Assembly: GCF_965222285.1 (NCBI RefSeq)
Contig: NZ_OZ244942.1
Span: 1,302,001-1,366,000, forward strand
Direction of reading: 5' to 3'
DNA from: Tepidicaulis sp002389665
GTDB taxonomy: Bacteria; Pseudomonadota; Alphaproteobacteria; Parvibaculales; Parvibaculaceae
Length of the DNA stretch: 64,000 nt
Part shown: piece by piece, positions 1-8,526 of the stretch
Numbering within the stretch: position 1 is the stretch's first letter
Layout of the letters: each line of letters starts with the position of its first letter
Translations under genes and position numbers: made by a program
The notes under the pieces: model-generated
Databases searched by the model: none
The model's input: the letters and a program-made list of their open reading frames with translations, nothing else
What the model was told of the DNA's origin: nothing

Positions 1-1047
1 GAATCGAAGCGCGTGGACGAGTTCATCGTCTATGCCGTTTCCGCCGCCACCCAGGCGCTGAGCGATGCGGGCTGGAAGCCCTCCACCGAGGACGAGCGCT
101 GCCGCACCGGCACGCTGATCGGCTCCGGCATCGGCGGGCTGCAGGGTATTGCCGACACCGCGCTCACCTTGCATGAAAAAGGCCCGCGCCGCGTCAGCCC
201 GTTCTTCATTACCGGCCGTCTGATCAACCTGGCCTCAGGCTATGTCTCGATCCAGCACGGCCTGAAAGGCCCGAACCATTCCGTCGTCACCGCCTGCTCG
301 ACCGGCGCCCACGCCATTGGCGATGCGGCCCGCCTGATCGCGCTCGACGATGCGGATGTCATGGTTGCGGGCGGCACGGAATCGGCCATTTCGCGCATCG
401 GCATCGCGGGCTTCGCTGCCTGCCGGGCGCTTTCGACCGCTTATAACGATACGCCTACCAAAGCCTCCCGTCCTTACGACAAGGACCGCGACGGCTTCGT
501 CATGGGCGAGGGCGCAGGCGTTGTCGTGCTCGAAGAGTATGAGCATGCCAAAGCGCGCGGCGCGAAGATTTACGGCGAGATCGTGGGCTATGGCCTCTCC
601 GGCGATGCCTATCACATCACCGCGCCCTCCGAGGATGGCGATGGCGGTTACCGCTCCATGCAGGCCGCATTGAAGCGGGCGGGCATTTCCCCCTCCGACC
701 TTGATTATGTGAACGCCCATGGCACCTCGACCATGGCCGACACGATCGAGCTCGGCGCCGTCACGCGGCTGCTCGGCAATGCGGTGGAAAAGGTCTCCAT
801 GTCTTCCACCAAATCCTCGATCGGCCACCTTCTGGGCGCGGCCGGGGCGGTGGAAGCGATCTTCTGCCTGCTGGCCATGCGCGACAGCAAGCTGCCGCCG
901 ACGCTCAATCTCGACAACCCGTCGGTCGAAACGAAAATGGATCTGGTGCCGAACGTGGCGCGCGACAAAGAAGTCAATTACGCGCTTTCCAACTCGTTCG
1001 GCTTTGGCGGAACCAACGCATCACTCGTGATGCGCAAGGTGGATTGA
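1..1047 (+). CDS. fabF: 3-oxoacyl-[ACP] synthase II (KAS II), 5'-truncated by window
   Basis: Condensing enzyme of type II fatty acid synthesis: it extends acyl-ACP with malonyl-ACP in the cytoplasm. The frame is open from base 1 (residues E-S-K-R precede the first GTG at 13), so the gene starts upstream. About 348 residues are present against a usual 410-420. The Cys-His-His triad is visible: the nucleophile in T-A-C-S-T-G (Cys codon 295-297), His in N-A-H-G-T-S-T (near 718) and His in I-G-H-L-L-G-A-A-G (near 823). The glycine-rich C-terminal motif S-F-G-F-G-G-T-N-A is intact. mltG starts 13 bp downstream on the same strand, the common fabF-mltG pairing of alphaproteobacteria. KAS II is preferred over KAS I from this context and the sequence style. 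Confidence 0.96.
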   Translation, partial: ESKRVDEFIVYAVSAATQALSDAGWKPSTEDERCRTGTLIGSGIGGLQGIADTALTLHEKGPRRVSPFFITGRLINLASGYVSIQHGLKGPNHSVVTACSTGAHAIGDAARLIALDDADVMVAGGTESAISRIGIAGFAACRALSTAYNDTPTKASRPYDKDRDGFVMGEGAGVVVLEEYEHAKARGAKIYGEIVGYGLSGDAYHITAPSEDGDGGYRSMQAALKRAGISPSDLDYVNAHGTSTMADTIELGAVTRLLGNAVEKVSMSSTKSSIGHLLGAAGAVEAIFCLLAMRDSKLPPTLNLDNPSVETKMDLVPNVARDKEVNYALSNSFGFGGTNASLVMRKVD

Positions 1048-1060
1048 GTAGCCTCGCACA

Positions 1061-2125
1061 ATGACGGGTGACGACGCCGGCGAAACGGCGACAGTGGCAG
1101 ATCAGGAAAAGGCGGCGCCCTCCAAGGGGCGGCGCCTTTTGCTTTGGGCGCTCCTCAGCGCGCTTGGCCTCGCGCTTCTGGGCGCTGCGGGCGTGGGCGG
1201 GCTCTATCTTTACGGCAAGCACCGCTATGAGGCGGAAGGCCCGCTTGAGGCGCCGGAAATCGTTTTCCTGAAACGCGGCATGGGCCTGAACACGATTGCC
1301 CGCGTGCTGGAAGAAGAAGGTGCGGTCGACAGCGCGCTCATCTTCCGCCTCGGCGTGCGCCTGGAAGGGCTTTCGGCGGCGCTGAAAGCCGGGGAATATG
1401 AAATTCCCGCCCGCGCCTCGATGCAGGAAATCGCGGCGCTTTTGCATGAAGGAAAAGCGATCCTCCACAAAGTGACGGTGCCGGAGGGGCGCACGAGCCA
1501 CGAGATCGTGGAAATCGTCAAAGCCGATCCCGTGCTGGTGGGCGAGGTGAGCAAGGTGCCGGAAGAAGGCGCGCTCTTGCCCGAGACTTATCTTTTCGAG
1601 CGCGGCACGAGCCGGGATGAGATTCTGGCGCGCATGGCCGCCGCCCATGACGCGGTGATGGAAGAGCTGTGGCCGGCCCGCGCTGAGAACCTGCCGATCA
1701 AGACGGAAGAGGAGGCGGTCATTCTCGCCTCCATCGTCGAGAAGGAAACCGGCGTTGCCGAAGAGCGCCCGCGCGTTGCCTCGGTCTTCGTCAACCGGCT
1801 CAACCGCGGCATGCGCCTGCAATCCGATCCGACGATCATTTACGGCATTACCGGCGGCAAGGGCCCCCTCGGCCGGCGCATCCGCCGCTCGGAGATCGAC
1901 GGCGCCACACCCTATAACACCTATCAGATCGACGGGCTGCCGCCGACGCCCATCGCCAATCCGGGCCGGGCGGCCATCGAAGCGGTGCTCAATCCACCCG
2001 AAACGAAAGATCTCTATTTCGTAGCGGACGGCACGGGCGGCCATGCCTTTGCGTCTTCGCTGAAAGAACACCTGAAAAATGTCGCCGCGTTCCGTCGCAT
2101 TCAGCGGGAGCGGGGAGAGCGGTAG
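1061..2125 (+). CDS. mltG: endolytic murein transglycosylase MltG
   Basis: Inner-membrane lytic transglycosylase of the YceG family. It cleaves nascent glycan strands and is thought to release them from the membrane. The 354-residue protein has a short cytoplasmic N-terminus, one membrane helix at about 26-50, a LysM-like region, and the YceG catalytic domain from about 65. The catalytic glutamate lies in V-E-K-E-T-G (residues 226-231), followed by the conserved N-R-L-N-R-G-M-R-L-Q-S-D-P stretch. The ATG at 1061 follows fabF by 13 bp with no clear terminator between, so the two are probably cotranscribed. Length is normal for the family. Confidence 0.95.
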   Translation: MTGDDAGETATVADQEKAAPSKGRRLLLWALLSALGLALLGAAGVGGLYLYGKHRYEAEGPLEAPEIVFLKRGMGLNTIARVLEEEGAVDSALIFRLGVRLEGLSAALKAGEYEIPARASMQEIAALLHEGKAILHKVTVPEGRTSHEIVEIVKADPVLVGEVSKVPEEGALLPETYLFERGTSRDEILARMAAAHDAVMEELWPARAENLPIKTEEEAVILASIVEKETGVAEERPRVASVFVNRLNRGMRLQSDPTIIYGITGGKGPLGRRIRRSEIDGATPYNTYQIDGLPPTPIANPGRAAIEAVLNPPETKDLYFVADGTGGHAFASSLKEHLKNVAAFRRIQRERGER

Positions 2126-2164
2126 AGAGTCTTGCTGGCCACAGACCTTGCAGCACACTCTGCC

Positions 2165-2250
2165 GTCACCCCGGGCTTGTCCCGGGGTCCACAAGGCTTC
2201 TCTTCTTGGCGCAAACGCTGCTTGGACCCCGGCTCGGGGGCCGGAGTGAC
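2165..2250. repeat. palindromic REP-like repeat pair, locus 1
   Basis: Two units in inverted orientation in the mltG-yicC gap. Unit 2165-2191 reads GTCACCCCGGG...GGTCCA and unit 2223-2250 is its near reverse complement, TGGACCCCGG...GTGAC. Each unit is itself a GC-rich palindrome (CCCCGGG-N-CCCGGGG). The same sequence recurs at four other intergenic loci in this window. It could act as a transcript-end stabiliser or terminator-like hairpin for mltG, but no T-tract follows. Confidence 0.85.
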
Positions 2251-2348
2251 GGCTGTAAAGGAGGCGGGCACCCGGATGCGCCATCACCAAAAGCGCACGG
2301 CCCTGTTATAGTGCGTTTCAAGATTGAACTGATTCTGAAGGACGCCTG

Positions 2349-3239
2349 ATGAGCCTATCGAGCATGACCGGTTTTGCCCGCGTGGAAGGCGCTGAAGGCG
2401 GTGCGCGATGGCACTGGGAGCTGCGTTCCGTAAACGGAAAGGGCCTCGATCTGCGCCTGCGCCTGCCGCCCGGTTTCGAGGCAATGGAGCCGAAGCTGAA
2501 AGCCATCGCGCAAGGCGCGATGAAGCGCGGCAATGTGCAGGCGAATTTACAGCTCACCCGCGAAAACGCCGCCAATGTTCCGCGCCTCAATGAAGACGTG
2601 CTGAAAGGCGTACTCGCCGCTGTTTCCCGTCTCAGGGATCATCAGATTTATCTGACCGATTCCACAGCCGAAGGCATTCTCTCGCTAAAGGGCGTCATGG
2701 AGGCGGGTGAGGCGGAAGAAGGCGAGGAGGCGCGCGCCGCCCTTGAAGAAGCGCTGGTGGCAAGTTTCGCCGAGGCCGTGAAGGCGCTTGCAAGCGCGCG
2801 GGATGAGGAAGGCGCTAAACTTGCGGCGCTCCTGGAAGGCCAGGTCAAACGGATCGAGGAGCTGACGGGCGAAGCGGCGGCATCGCCTGCCGCAAGCGCA
2901 GAGGCGATGCGCGAGCGGTTGAAACGCCAGGTGGAAGAATTGCTCGGTGCTTCTCCCGCGCTGAATGAAGAGCGGCTCGCGCAAGAGGCGGCGCTTCTCG
3001 CAACCAAAGCGGATGTGCGCGAGGAGCTCGACCGGCTGGGCGCCCATGTGGAGCAGGCCCGCGATCTTCTTGCCTCCGATGAGCCCGTCGGCCGGCGGCT
3101 CGATTTTCTCACCCAGGAATTCAACCGCGAGGCCAATACGCTTTGCTCGAAAGCCGCCGATGTGGCTCTGACGCGCATCGGCCTTGAGCTTAAGACCGTT
3201 ATCGACCAGCTTCGCGAACAGGTGCAAAACGTCGAATGA
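2349..3239 (+). CDS. yicC: YicC family endoribonuclease
   Basis: Member of the YicC/YloC family (YicC_N plus DUF1732), recently recognised as endoribonucleases. Its target in this organism is unknown. The protein has 296 residues, normal length. The N-terminal signature M-S-L-S-S-M-T-G-F-A-R is at the start and the C-terminal family motif A-N-T-L-C-S-K-A-A-D runs near 260-270, ending in V-I-D-Q-L-R-E-Q-V-Q-N-V-E. The middle is helical and rich in Ala and Glu. The stop overlaps the gmk start (ATGA at 3236-3239), which indicates translational coupling. The yicC-gmk order is conserved widely in proteobacteria. Confidence 0.94.
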   Translation: MSLSSMTGFARVEGAEGGARWHWELRSVNGKGLDLRLRLPPGFEAMEPKLKAIAQGAMKRGNVQANLQLTRENAANVPRLNEDVLKGVLAAVSRLRDHQIYLTDSTAEGILSLKGVMEAGEAEEGEEARAALEEALVASFAEAVKALASARDEEGAKLAALLEGQVKRIEELTGEAAASPAASAEAMRERLKRQVEELLGASPALNEERLAQEAALLATKADVREELDRLGAHVEQARDLLASDEPVGRRLDFLTQEFNREANTLCSKAADVALTRIGLELKTVIDQLREQVQNVE

Positions 3240-3874
3240 ATGATCCCGAAATCAAACGCCGCGGCCTGATGCTCGTTCTCTCCTCGCCATCCGGGGCGGG
3301 TAAGACCACCTTGTCGCGGCTACTGCTTGCCGATGACCCGAACATCACCATGTCGGTTTCCGCCACCACGCGCAAACCGCGCCCGGGCGAAAAAGACGGC
3401 GTCGATTATTATTTCCTTTCGACGGAAGATTTCGGCCTGAAAGTGAACCGGGGCGAGTTTCTGGAGCACGCCAAGGTTTTTGACAATTATTACGGCACCC
3501 CGCGCGGGCCGGTGGAAGAGGCGCTCTCGGATGGGCGCGACGTTCTCTTCGATATCGACTGGCAGGGCACGCAGCAATTGATGGAAAGCGCGGAGGACGA
3601 TCTGGTGCGCGTCTTCATTCTGCCGCCCTCCGGCCAGGAACTTGAAATGCGCCTCAAGAAACGCGCCCAGGACCCGCCGGACGTCGTTGCCTCGCGTATG
3701 GCCAAGGCTTCTGACGAGATTTCTCACTATACGGATTATGACTACATCATCGTCAATGAAGATGTGGATATGAGCCTGACGCGCCTGAAATCCATCCTGA
3801 CCGCCGAACGGTTGAAACGGAAACGCCAGGTCGGCCTTTCCAATTTTGTTCGGGGGCTACAGCAGGCGCTGTAG
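3236..3874 (+). CDS. gmk: guanylate kinase
   Basis: ATP:GMP phosphotransferase making GDP in purine nucleotide metabolism. The 212-residue protein has a P-loop S-S-P-S-G-A-G-K-T-T with Lys23, and the guanylate kinase GMP-binding signature S-A-T-T-R-K-P-R-P-G-E followed by G-V-D-Y-Y-F. The C-terminal lid and helix match the family and the length is typical. The ATG overlaps the yicC stop by four bases, so translation is probably coupled. A palindromic repeat pair and then a minus-strand terminator follow, so the transcript likely ends in the 3875-4030 region. Confidence 0.97.
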   Translation: MNDPEIKRRGLMLVLSSPSGAGKTTLSRLLLADDPNITMSVSATTRKPRPGEKDGVDYYFLSTEDFGLKVNRGEFLEHAKVFDNYYGTPRGPVEEALSDGRDVLFDIDWQGTQQLMESAEDDLVRVFILPPSGQELEMRLKKRAQDPPDVVASRMAKASDEISHYTDYDYIIVNEDVDMSLTRLKSILTAERLKRKRQVGLSNFVRGLQQAL

Positions 3875-3910
3875 TTCCTTATCTTGTGCTTGGGCTTGAT
3901 CCGAGCATTG

Positions 3911-4004
3911 TGGACCCCGGCATAAAGCCGGGGTGACACCCTGAATGAGTGGCGGGGCGGTGCTCCAAATTCAAAGCGTCACCCCGGCTTTATGCCGGGG
4001 TCCA
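3911..4004. repeat. palindromic REP-like repeat pair, locus 2
   Basis: Unit 3911-3937 (TGGACCCCGG...GGGGTGAC) and unit 3978-4004 (GTCACCCCGG...GGGGTCCA) are near reverse complements. The cores share the palindrome CCCCGGC-TTTAT-GCCGGGG, so the pair can form either two small hairpins or one large cruciform. It sits between the convergent genes gmk and the alcohol dehydrogenase. Confidence 0.88.
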
Positions 4005-4032
4005 TGCAGCCTCTCGGCTAACACACACCGGC

Positions 4033-4060
4033 AAATAAAAAGGGAGCCCGAAGGCTCCCT
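4033..4060 (-). terminator. Rho-independent terminator of the alcohol dehydrogenase gene
   Basis: Read on the minus strand, AGGGAGCC-TTCG-GGCTCCCT forms an 8-bp stem (4041-4060) closed by a UUCG tetraloop and followed by TTTTTATTT. It lies 28 bp past the stop of the minus-strand dehydrogenase gene. This is a textbook intrinsic terminator. On the plus strand the trailing sequence, CTAATTTTCT, is weaker but might also serve gmk. Confidence 0.85.
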
Positions 4061-4088
4061 CTAATTTTCTGTCCGGTGTGCGCCGTCC

Positions 4089-5138
4089 TTAAGGCTTCAG
4101 CACCACGCGGCCCATGATCTTGCCCTCGCGCAGATCGTCCAGCGATTTGGAGGCCTGATCGAGCGGGCGTTCTTCGACCGGGATGGGATCGATCTTGCCG
4201 GCTTTTACCAGCGCCATCATTTCATGGGTTTCGCCGAGCGAGCCCACATAGGCGCCGCCGATAGAAATGGCGCGCATCGGGAACATCGGGATCGGCATGG
4301 CAAAGCCGCCGCCGAAAAGACCGACCACGATCACCTTGCCGCCTTTGCGCACGATGGAAGAGGCGAATTTGAGCGAGGCTTCCGAGCCGACGAAATCGAC
4401 CGCGGCGGGCACACCGCCATTCGTGTCGGCGAGCACCTTTTTGATCGCATCGGCGTCTTTCGGGTTATAGGTCTGGTGCGCGCCTGCGCCCATAGCCGCT
4501 TGCAGCTTTTGCTCATCCACATCCGCGCCGAGCGGGGCATTGTCGAACATGGCTTTGGCGAATTGCAGGCCCATCATGCCGACGCCGCCGAGACCGACCA
4601 CCATCACCCGCTCTTCCGGGGAAATGTCGCCGAGCTTTTTCATCGCCGAATAGGCGGTGAGGCCTGAGCACATATAAGTTGCGGCAAGGCCTTCTTTTAC
4701 ACCGGTATAATCGAGCAGATATTTCGCATCCGGTACCATGACATGGGTGGCATAACCGCCCGCGACCTGAATGCCGAGCTGGCGCGGCTTGTTGCAAAGC
4801 TGCTCTTCGTCGCGCTTGCAGGTCGGGCATTCGCCGCAGCCGATCCAGGGATAGACGACGCGCTGGTCGCCGACCTTGACGTCTTTGACGTCCGGGCCGA
4901 CGGCAATGACTTCGCCTTCGATTTCATGGCCGAGCGTGAAGGGCAGCTGGCGCCCGCCGCGCACATCGAGCTTGTTGTCGCCGCCGAGATCGAAATAGCC
5001 GTCATGCAGGTGCACGTCCGAATGGCACACGCCGCAATGGCTGACTTTCACCAGTACCTCGCCGCCTTTCGGCTCGGGCATATCGGTGGTGACTTCCTGA
5101 AGGGGTTGACCATATTCGACGATTGCTTGCGATTTCAT
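4089..5138 (-). CDS. zinc-dependent medium-chain alcohol dehydrogenase
   Basis: NAD(P)-dependent oxidoreductase of the medium-chain zinc alcohol dehydrogenase family, 349 residues. Catalytic zinc ligands are Cys38 (C-G-V-C-H-S-D), His71-Glu72 (G-H-E) and Cys157 (M-C-S-G-L-T). The structural zinc cluster is Cys101, 104, 107 and 115. The Rossmann dinucleotide motif G-L-G-G-V-G is at 182-187. The substrate cannot be read from sequence. The gene is alone on its strand with its own terminator, so it is probably a single-gene unit, and nothing nearby points to a pathway. The ATG at 5138 is the only start that keeps the whole N-terminal catalytic domain. Confidence 0.9.
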   Translation of the reverse strand: MKSQAIVEYGQPLQEVTTDMPEPKGGEVLVKVSHCGVCHSDVHLHDGYFDLGGDNKLDVRGGRQLPFTLGHEIEGEVIAVGPDVKDVKVGDQRVVYPWIGCGECPTCKRDEEQLCNKPRQLGIQVAGGYATHVMVPDAKYLLDYTGVKEGLAATYMCSGLTAYSAMKKLGDISPEERVMVVGLGGVGMMGLQFAKAMFDNAPLGADVDEQKLQAAMGAGAHQTYNPKDADAIKKVLADTNGGVPAAVDFVGSEASLKFASSIVRKGGKVIVVGLFGGGFAMPIPMFPMRAISIGGAYVGSLGETHEMMALVKAGKIDPIPVEERPLDQASKSLDDLREGKIMGRVVLKP

Positions 5139-5270
5139 CCGGGATACGCCTCCTGCGCCGTGTTGTGGCTGTTGTTGCCGGTCCTGGCGGGCCGGGGTTT
5201 AAAGAGTGAATACATCGCCGCGGCCCCTGGGGCAATGCCCGCTTCGGGCAGGGGGCGGCGCCTTAAGGGC

Positions 5271-6122
5271 TCAAGCGGCCTTCATTGCCTCATAGGCGCG
5301 GGCGAGGGCGCAAAATTCCTCGATGGAAAGCCGCTCGGCCCTCTCTTCCGGGCGCAGGCCCGCCGCCTCGATCAGCGCGGGGGTATTGAGGCCCAAGGTC
5401 TTAAGGCTGGCGCGGATCATCTTGCGCCGCTGGCCGAAAGCGGCCGCCACCACTTTTTCCAGCGCTTTGGGGGCCGCCGGGGCGAGCGGTGCGGCGCGCG
5501 GCAAAAGGTGCACGATGGAGGAGGTGACCTTGGGCGGCGGCGTGAAAGCCGCCCGGTCCACATCGAAGGCTTTATATGCCTTTGTGCGCCACTGGGCGAG
5601 CACGGCAAGGCGGCCATAGGATTTCGAGCCGGGCTCGGCAACGATGCGGTCCGCCACTTCCTTCTGGAACATCAGCGTCAAGCTGTCATACCAGGGCGGC
5701 CAGGGCTCGGTTTGCAGCCAGCCGACCAGCAGCACGGTGGCGATATTGTAAGGCAGATTGGCGACGATGCGCGTGGGCCCGCCGCCCGCAAGAGCCGCCA
5801 TATCGGTTTTCAGCGCATCGGCGTCGATGACTTCAAGCCGGCCCGGATAGGCGGCGGCGATGTCTGCCAGCGCGGCAAGGCAGCGCTCGTCCCGCTCGAT
5901 GGCGATGACTTTACGCGCCCCTTCGGCAAGGAGCGCCCGCGTCAGCCCGCCGGGCCCCGGGCCCACCTCGATGATCGTATGATCCTCGAGCGAGCCTGCT
6001 GTGCGGGCGATGCGGCCCGTCAGGTTGAGATCGAGCAGGAAGTTCTGCCCGAGCGATTTTTTGGCGCGCAGCTCATGCGCCGCGATCACCTCGCGCAGCG
6101 GCGGCAGATTGTCCGGCGTCAT
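5271..6122 (-). CDS. rsmA: 16S rRNA (A1518/A1519-N6) dimethyltransferase RsmA/KsgA
   Basis: SAM-dependent enzyme that dimethylates two adjacent adenosines near the 3' end of 16S rRNA during 30S maturation. The 283-residue protein has the family start K-K-S-L-G-Q-N-F-L-L, SAM motif I E-V-G-P-G-P-G-G (52-59) and catalytic motif IV N-L-P-Y (122-125), followed by the C-terminal helical domain. The start codon overlaps the pdxA stop (ATGA, 6119-6122). The surA-pdxA-rsmA order is the classical one, here continuing the lptFGD cluster, so all six genes are likely one operon. Confidence 0.97.
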   Translation of the reverse strand: MTPDNLPPLREVIAAHELRAKKSLGQNFLLDLNLTGRIARTAGSLEDHTIIEVGPGPGGLTRALLAEGARKVIAIERDERCLAALADIAAAYPGRLEVIDADALKTDMAALAGGGPTRIVANLPYNIATVLLVGWLQTEPWPPWYDSLTLMFQKEVADRIVAEPGSKSYGRLAVLAQWRTKAYKAFDVDRAAFTPPPKVTSSIVHLLPRAAPLAPAAPKALEKVVAAAFGQRRKMIRASLKTLGLNTPALIEAAGLRPEERAERLSIEEFCALARAYEAMKAA

Positions 6123-7114
6123 TTGGAGCTACTCCGCCGGGCGGCCATTTCACCGGCCAGGCGCAGCGCCTCGATAAGGCTGGCGGGATTGGCGATACCC
6201 TTGCCGGCAATGTCGAAGGCCGTACCATGGTCGGGCGAGGTGCGGATGATCGGCAGGCCAAGTGTCACATTGACGCCCCGGTCGAAATCCAGCGTCTTGA
6301 TCGGGATAAGCGCTTGGTCGTGATACATGCAAAGCGCGGCGTCATAGTTCTCGCGGGCTTTGCCATGAAACATCGTGTCGGCGGAAAGCGGGCCTTTCAC
6401 ATCGATGCCGTCGCCGCGCAACGCTTCAAGCGCGGGCTGAATGATCTCTTCTTCTTCCTTGCCCATGCTGCCGCCTTCGCCCGCATGGGGGTTGAGCCCG
6501 GCCACGGCAAGGCGCGGCTCGGCGATGCCGAAATTTTCCTTAAGGGCCCGGTGGACGATCCGGGCTTTTTCCTCGATAAGCGCGCGGCTAAGCGCGGCAG
6601 GCACGGCAGCAAGCGGGATATGGATCGTCAGCGGCACGACTTTGAGAAGCGGTGAGGCGAGCATCATGACCGGCGTGCCGCCTGTCAGGGCGGCCAGAAA
6701 CTCCGTGTGGCCCGGATGTTTGAAGCCTGCCTGATAGAGCACGCCTTTATGGATGGGGTTGGTGACAACGGCACCGGCGCGGCCTGTCTCGGTCAGCTTT
6801 ACCGCTTCCTCGATGGCCGTGATCGTGCCCGGCGCATTGGCTGGGTCCGGCACGCCGGGCTTTGCCGCCGCGCCGAGTTTGATGGGAAGCACGGGCAATG
6901 CGGTATCGAAGATGCTGGCGGCTTCCTCCGGCGCGGCAATTTCCTTGATGGGCACATCAAAGCCGAGGCTTTTTCCAAGCGCTGCAAGACGGGCAGGATC
7001 ATCCAGCGCGAAGAAGACCCCGAGCCCTGCACTTTGGCGCGCAAGCCAGCTTTTCAGTGTGAGCTCCCCGCCGATCCCGGCCGGGTCTCCCATGGTGAGG
7101 GCAAGGGGCAGCAT
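6119..7114 (-). CDS. pdxA: 4-hydroxythreonine-4-phosphate dehydrogenase
   Basis: NAD-dependent, divalent-metal-dependent oxidation of 4-phosphohydroxy-L-threonine in pyridoxal phosphate synthesis. The protein has 331 residues. Its N-terminus L-A-L-T-M-G-D-P-A-G-I-G is the family hallmark. G-H-T-E-F-L-A and G-L-N-P-H-A-G-E-G-G-S-M-G give metal and substrate contacts, and the C-terminal M-Y-H-D-Q-A-L-I-P-I-K motif is intact. It sits 9 bp after the surA stop and overlaps rsmA by 4 bp. Length is normal. Confidence 0.97.
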   Translation of the reverse strand: MLPLALTMGDPAGIGGELTLKSWLARQSAGLGVFFALDDPARLAALGKSLGFDVPIKEIAAPEEAASIFDTALPVLPIKLGAAAKPGVPDPANAPGTITAIEEAVKLTETGRAGAVVTNPIHKGVLYQAGFKHPGHTEFLAALTGGTPVMMLASPLLKVVPLTIHIPLAAVPAALSRALIEEKARIVHRALKENFGIAEPRLAVAGLNPHAGEGGSMGKEEEEIIQPALEALRGDGIDVKGPLSADTMFHGKARENYDAALCMYHDQALIPIKTLDFDRGVNVTLGLPIIRTSPDHGTAFDIAGKGIANPASLIEALRLAGEMAARRSSSK

Positions 7115-7123
7115 GCGCTTAAA

Positions 7124-8455
7124 CTAGCGCATCTCCACAATGGCGTCGCGGCGCAGGTCGCGCAAATGGCGGCGGGCCATCATGGAAAGACGCTGGTTGA
7201 AAAGGTTGTTCTCGATGCTGTCCCGGGTGATCTGCGTACCCTGATCGTCCCAGCGGTTGCAGACGATGAAGACTTCGATGCCTTGCGGTGTGCGCTGAGG
7301 CGGGGCGACTTCCCCGGCCTCGCGCGCCTGCAGCAGACCGCGCAAGGGTTCCTGGATCTGCCCGGCTTCGACTTCCGTCGGCTGGGAGACCTGAGCGCCC
7401 GGATAGGCTTCGGCCTGCTCGCTGACGCGGGCGCAGGTGCGGAAATTGGAAACCAGTTCATCGGCCTGCGTGCGGCGTGCTTGAACGGCGGAGGCGGGCG
7501 CTTCCGGTCCAACCGGCAGCAGCACGCGGACGACCTCGAAGCGGTTGCGCAGCGGATTGGGACCATTGCCCTGCTGCTTGTTGATGAGCTGAACGATGTA
7601 AAAGCCGTTCAGCGTTTTGATCGGATCGGAAATCTCGCCCGGCGACATGTTCACGATCTCATCGGCAATAGGAGAGGGAAGCTGGCTGGCTGCGAGCCAG
7701 CCGATATCGCCCCCTGCAGCGGCTGTCGCCGACTGGCTGAACTGTGCGGCAACGGCGGGAAAGGGAATGCCCTGGCGCATCTGCTCGACAAGGCGGCGCG
7801 CGCCGTTCTGCATTTCCCGTTCCTGGGCGGCATTCTCAAAACCGAGATAGATTTCTGCTACGTGATATTGCACCTGATTGGCTTCCTGCTCGATCTGGCG
7901 CATCTTTTCGTCGACTTCCTGATCGCCGATTGTCACCAGCGGGGCAAAGCGGTTGCTGATCACCTTGTTCCAGGCAATGTCGGCATAAATCTGTGAGCGG
8001 AGCGTTGCGATATCGATGCCGTTTGCTTTCAGGAATTCGGCGATTTCTTCCCGGCTACGGTTGGAGCGGGAGGCGACGCGTTCCAGCGCTTCATCCACTT
8101 CTTCTTCGGTGACTTCCAGCTCCAGCCGCTCGGCTTCGGCGACTTGCAGTTTCTCGTCCACCAAACCGCGCAGCACCTGGGTGCGCACGCGCTCGACATT
8201 TTCCGGTGTGGCCGGCAGGTTGGAGGTGGAGAGCACGAGCTTCATGCGCTGCTCGACGTCATAGCGTGAAACGACACGGTCGTTCACCACGGCGGCAATG
8301 CCTTGCACGTTCTGCGCATGGGCCGGAGTGCCGGAGACGGGAAAAGATCCTGCCAGTATCAGGCCCGCGCAAAAAAGGGCGGCTTTGAGCGGCAAGGCGC
8401 GGCTGAAACTCGATGCAGACAATGTAAAATACCTAGCTAAGTTCATGATTTTCAA
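7124..8455 (-). CDS. surA: periplasmic peptidyl-prolyl isomerase / outer membrane protein chaperone SurA
   Basis: Periplasmic chaperone for outer-membrane beta-barrel proteins; the neighbouring LptD is a known client in enterics. The 443-residue precursor carries a signal peptide (basic start, hydrophobic stretch about 22-40, A-H-A near 47). A SurA N-domain follows (I-A-A-V-V-N-D-R-V-V-S-R-Y-D-V-E), then one parvulin (PpiC) domain at about 215-320 with S-A-T-A-A-A-G-G-D-I-G-W and G-F-Y-I-V-Q-L. The final third resembles a degenerate second parvulin unit and a C-terminal SurA helix. It lies directly between lptD and pdxA. The 71-bp gap before it could hold a secondary promoter. Confidence 0.93.
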   Translation of the reverse strand: MKIMNLARYFTLSASSFSRALPLKAALFCAGLILAGSFPVSGTPAHAQNVQGIAAVVNDRVVSRYDVEQRMKLVLSTSNLPATPENVERVRTQVLRGLVDEKLQVAEAERLELEVTEEEVDEALERVASRSNRSREEIAEFLKANGIDIATLRSQIYADIAWNKVISNRFAPLVTIGDQEVDEKMRQIEQEANQVQYHVAEIYLGFENAAQEREMQNGARRLVEQMRQGIPFPAVAAQFSQSATAAAGGDIGWLAASQLPSPIADEIVNMSPGEISDPIKTLNGFYIVQLINKQQGNGPNPLRNRFEVVRVLLPVGPEAPASAVQARRTQADELVSNFRTCARVSEQAEAYPGAQVSQPTEVEAGQIQEPLRGLLQAREAGEVAPPQRTPQGIEVFIVCNRWDDQGTQITRDSIENNLFNQRLSMMARRHLRDLRRDAIVEMR

Positions 8456-8526
8456 AAGAAATCTTTTCCCGGATGTTCTGATGACGGCAGAATAACGTGT
8501 CGTACCGGACTTTCAAATGCCCTTGT

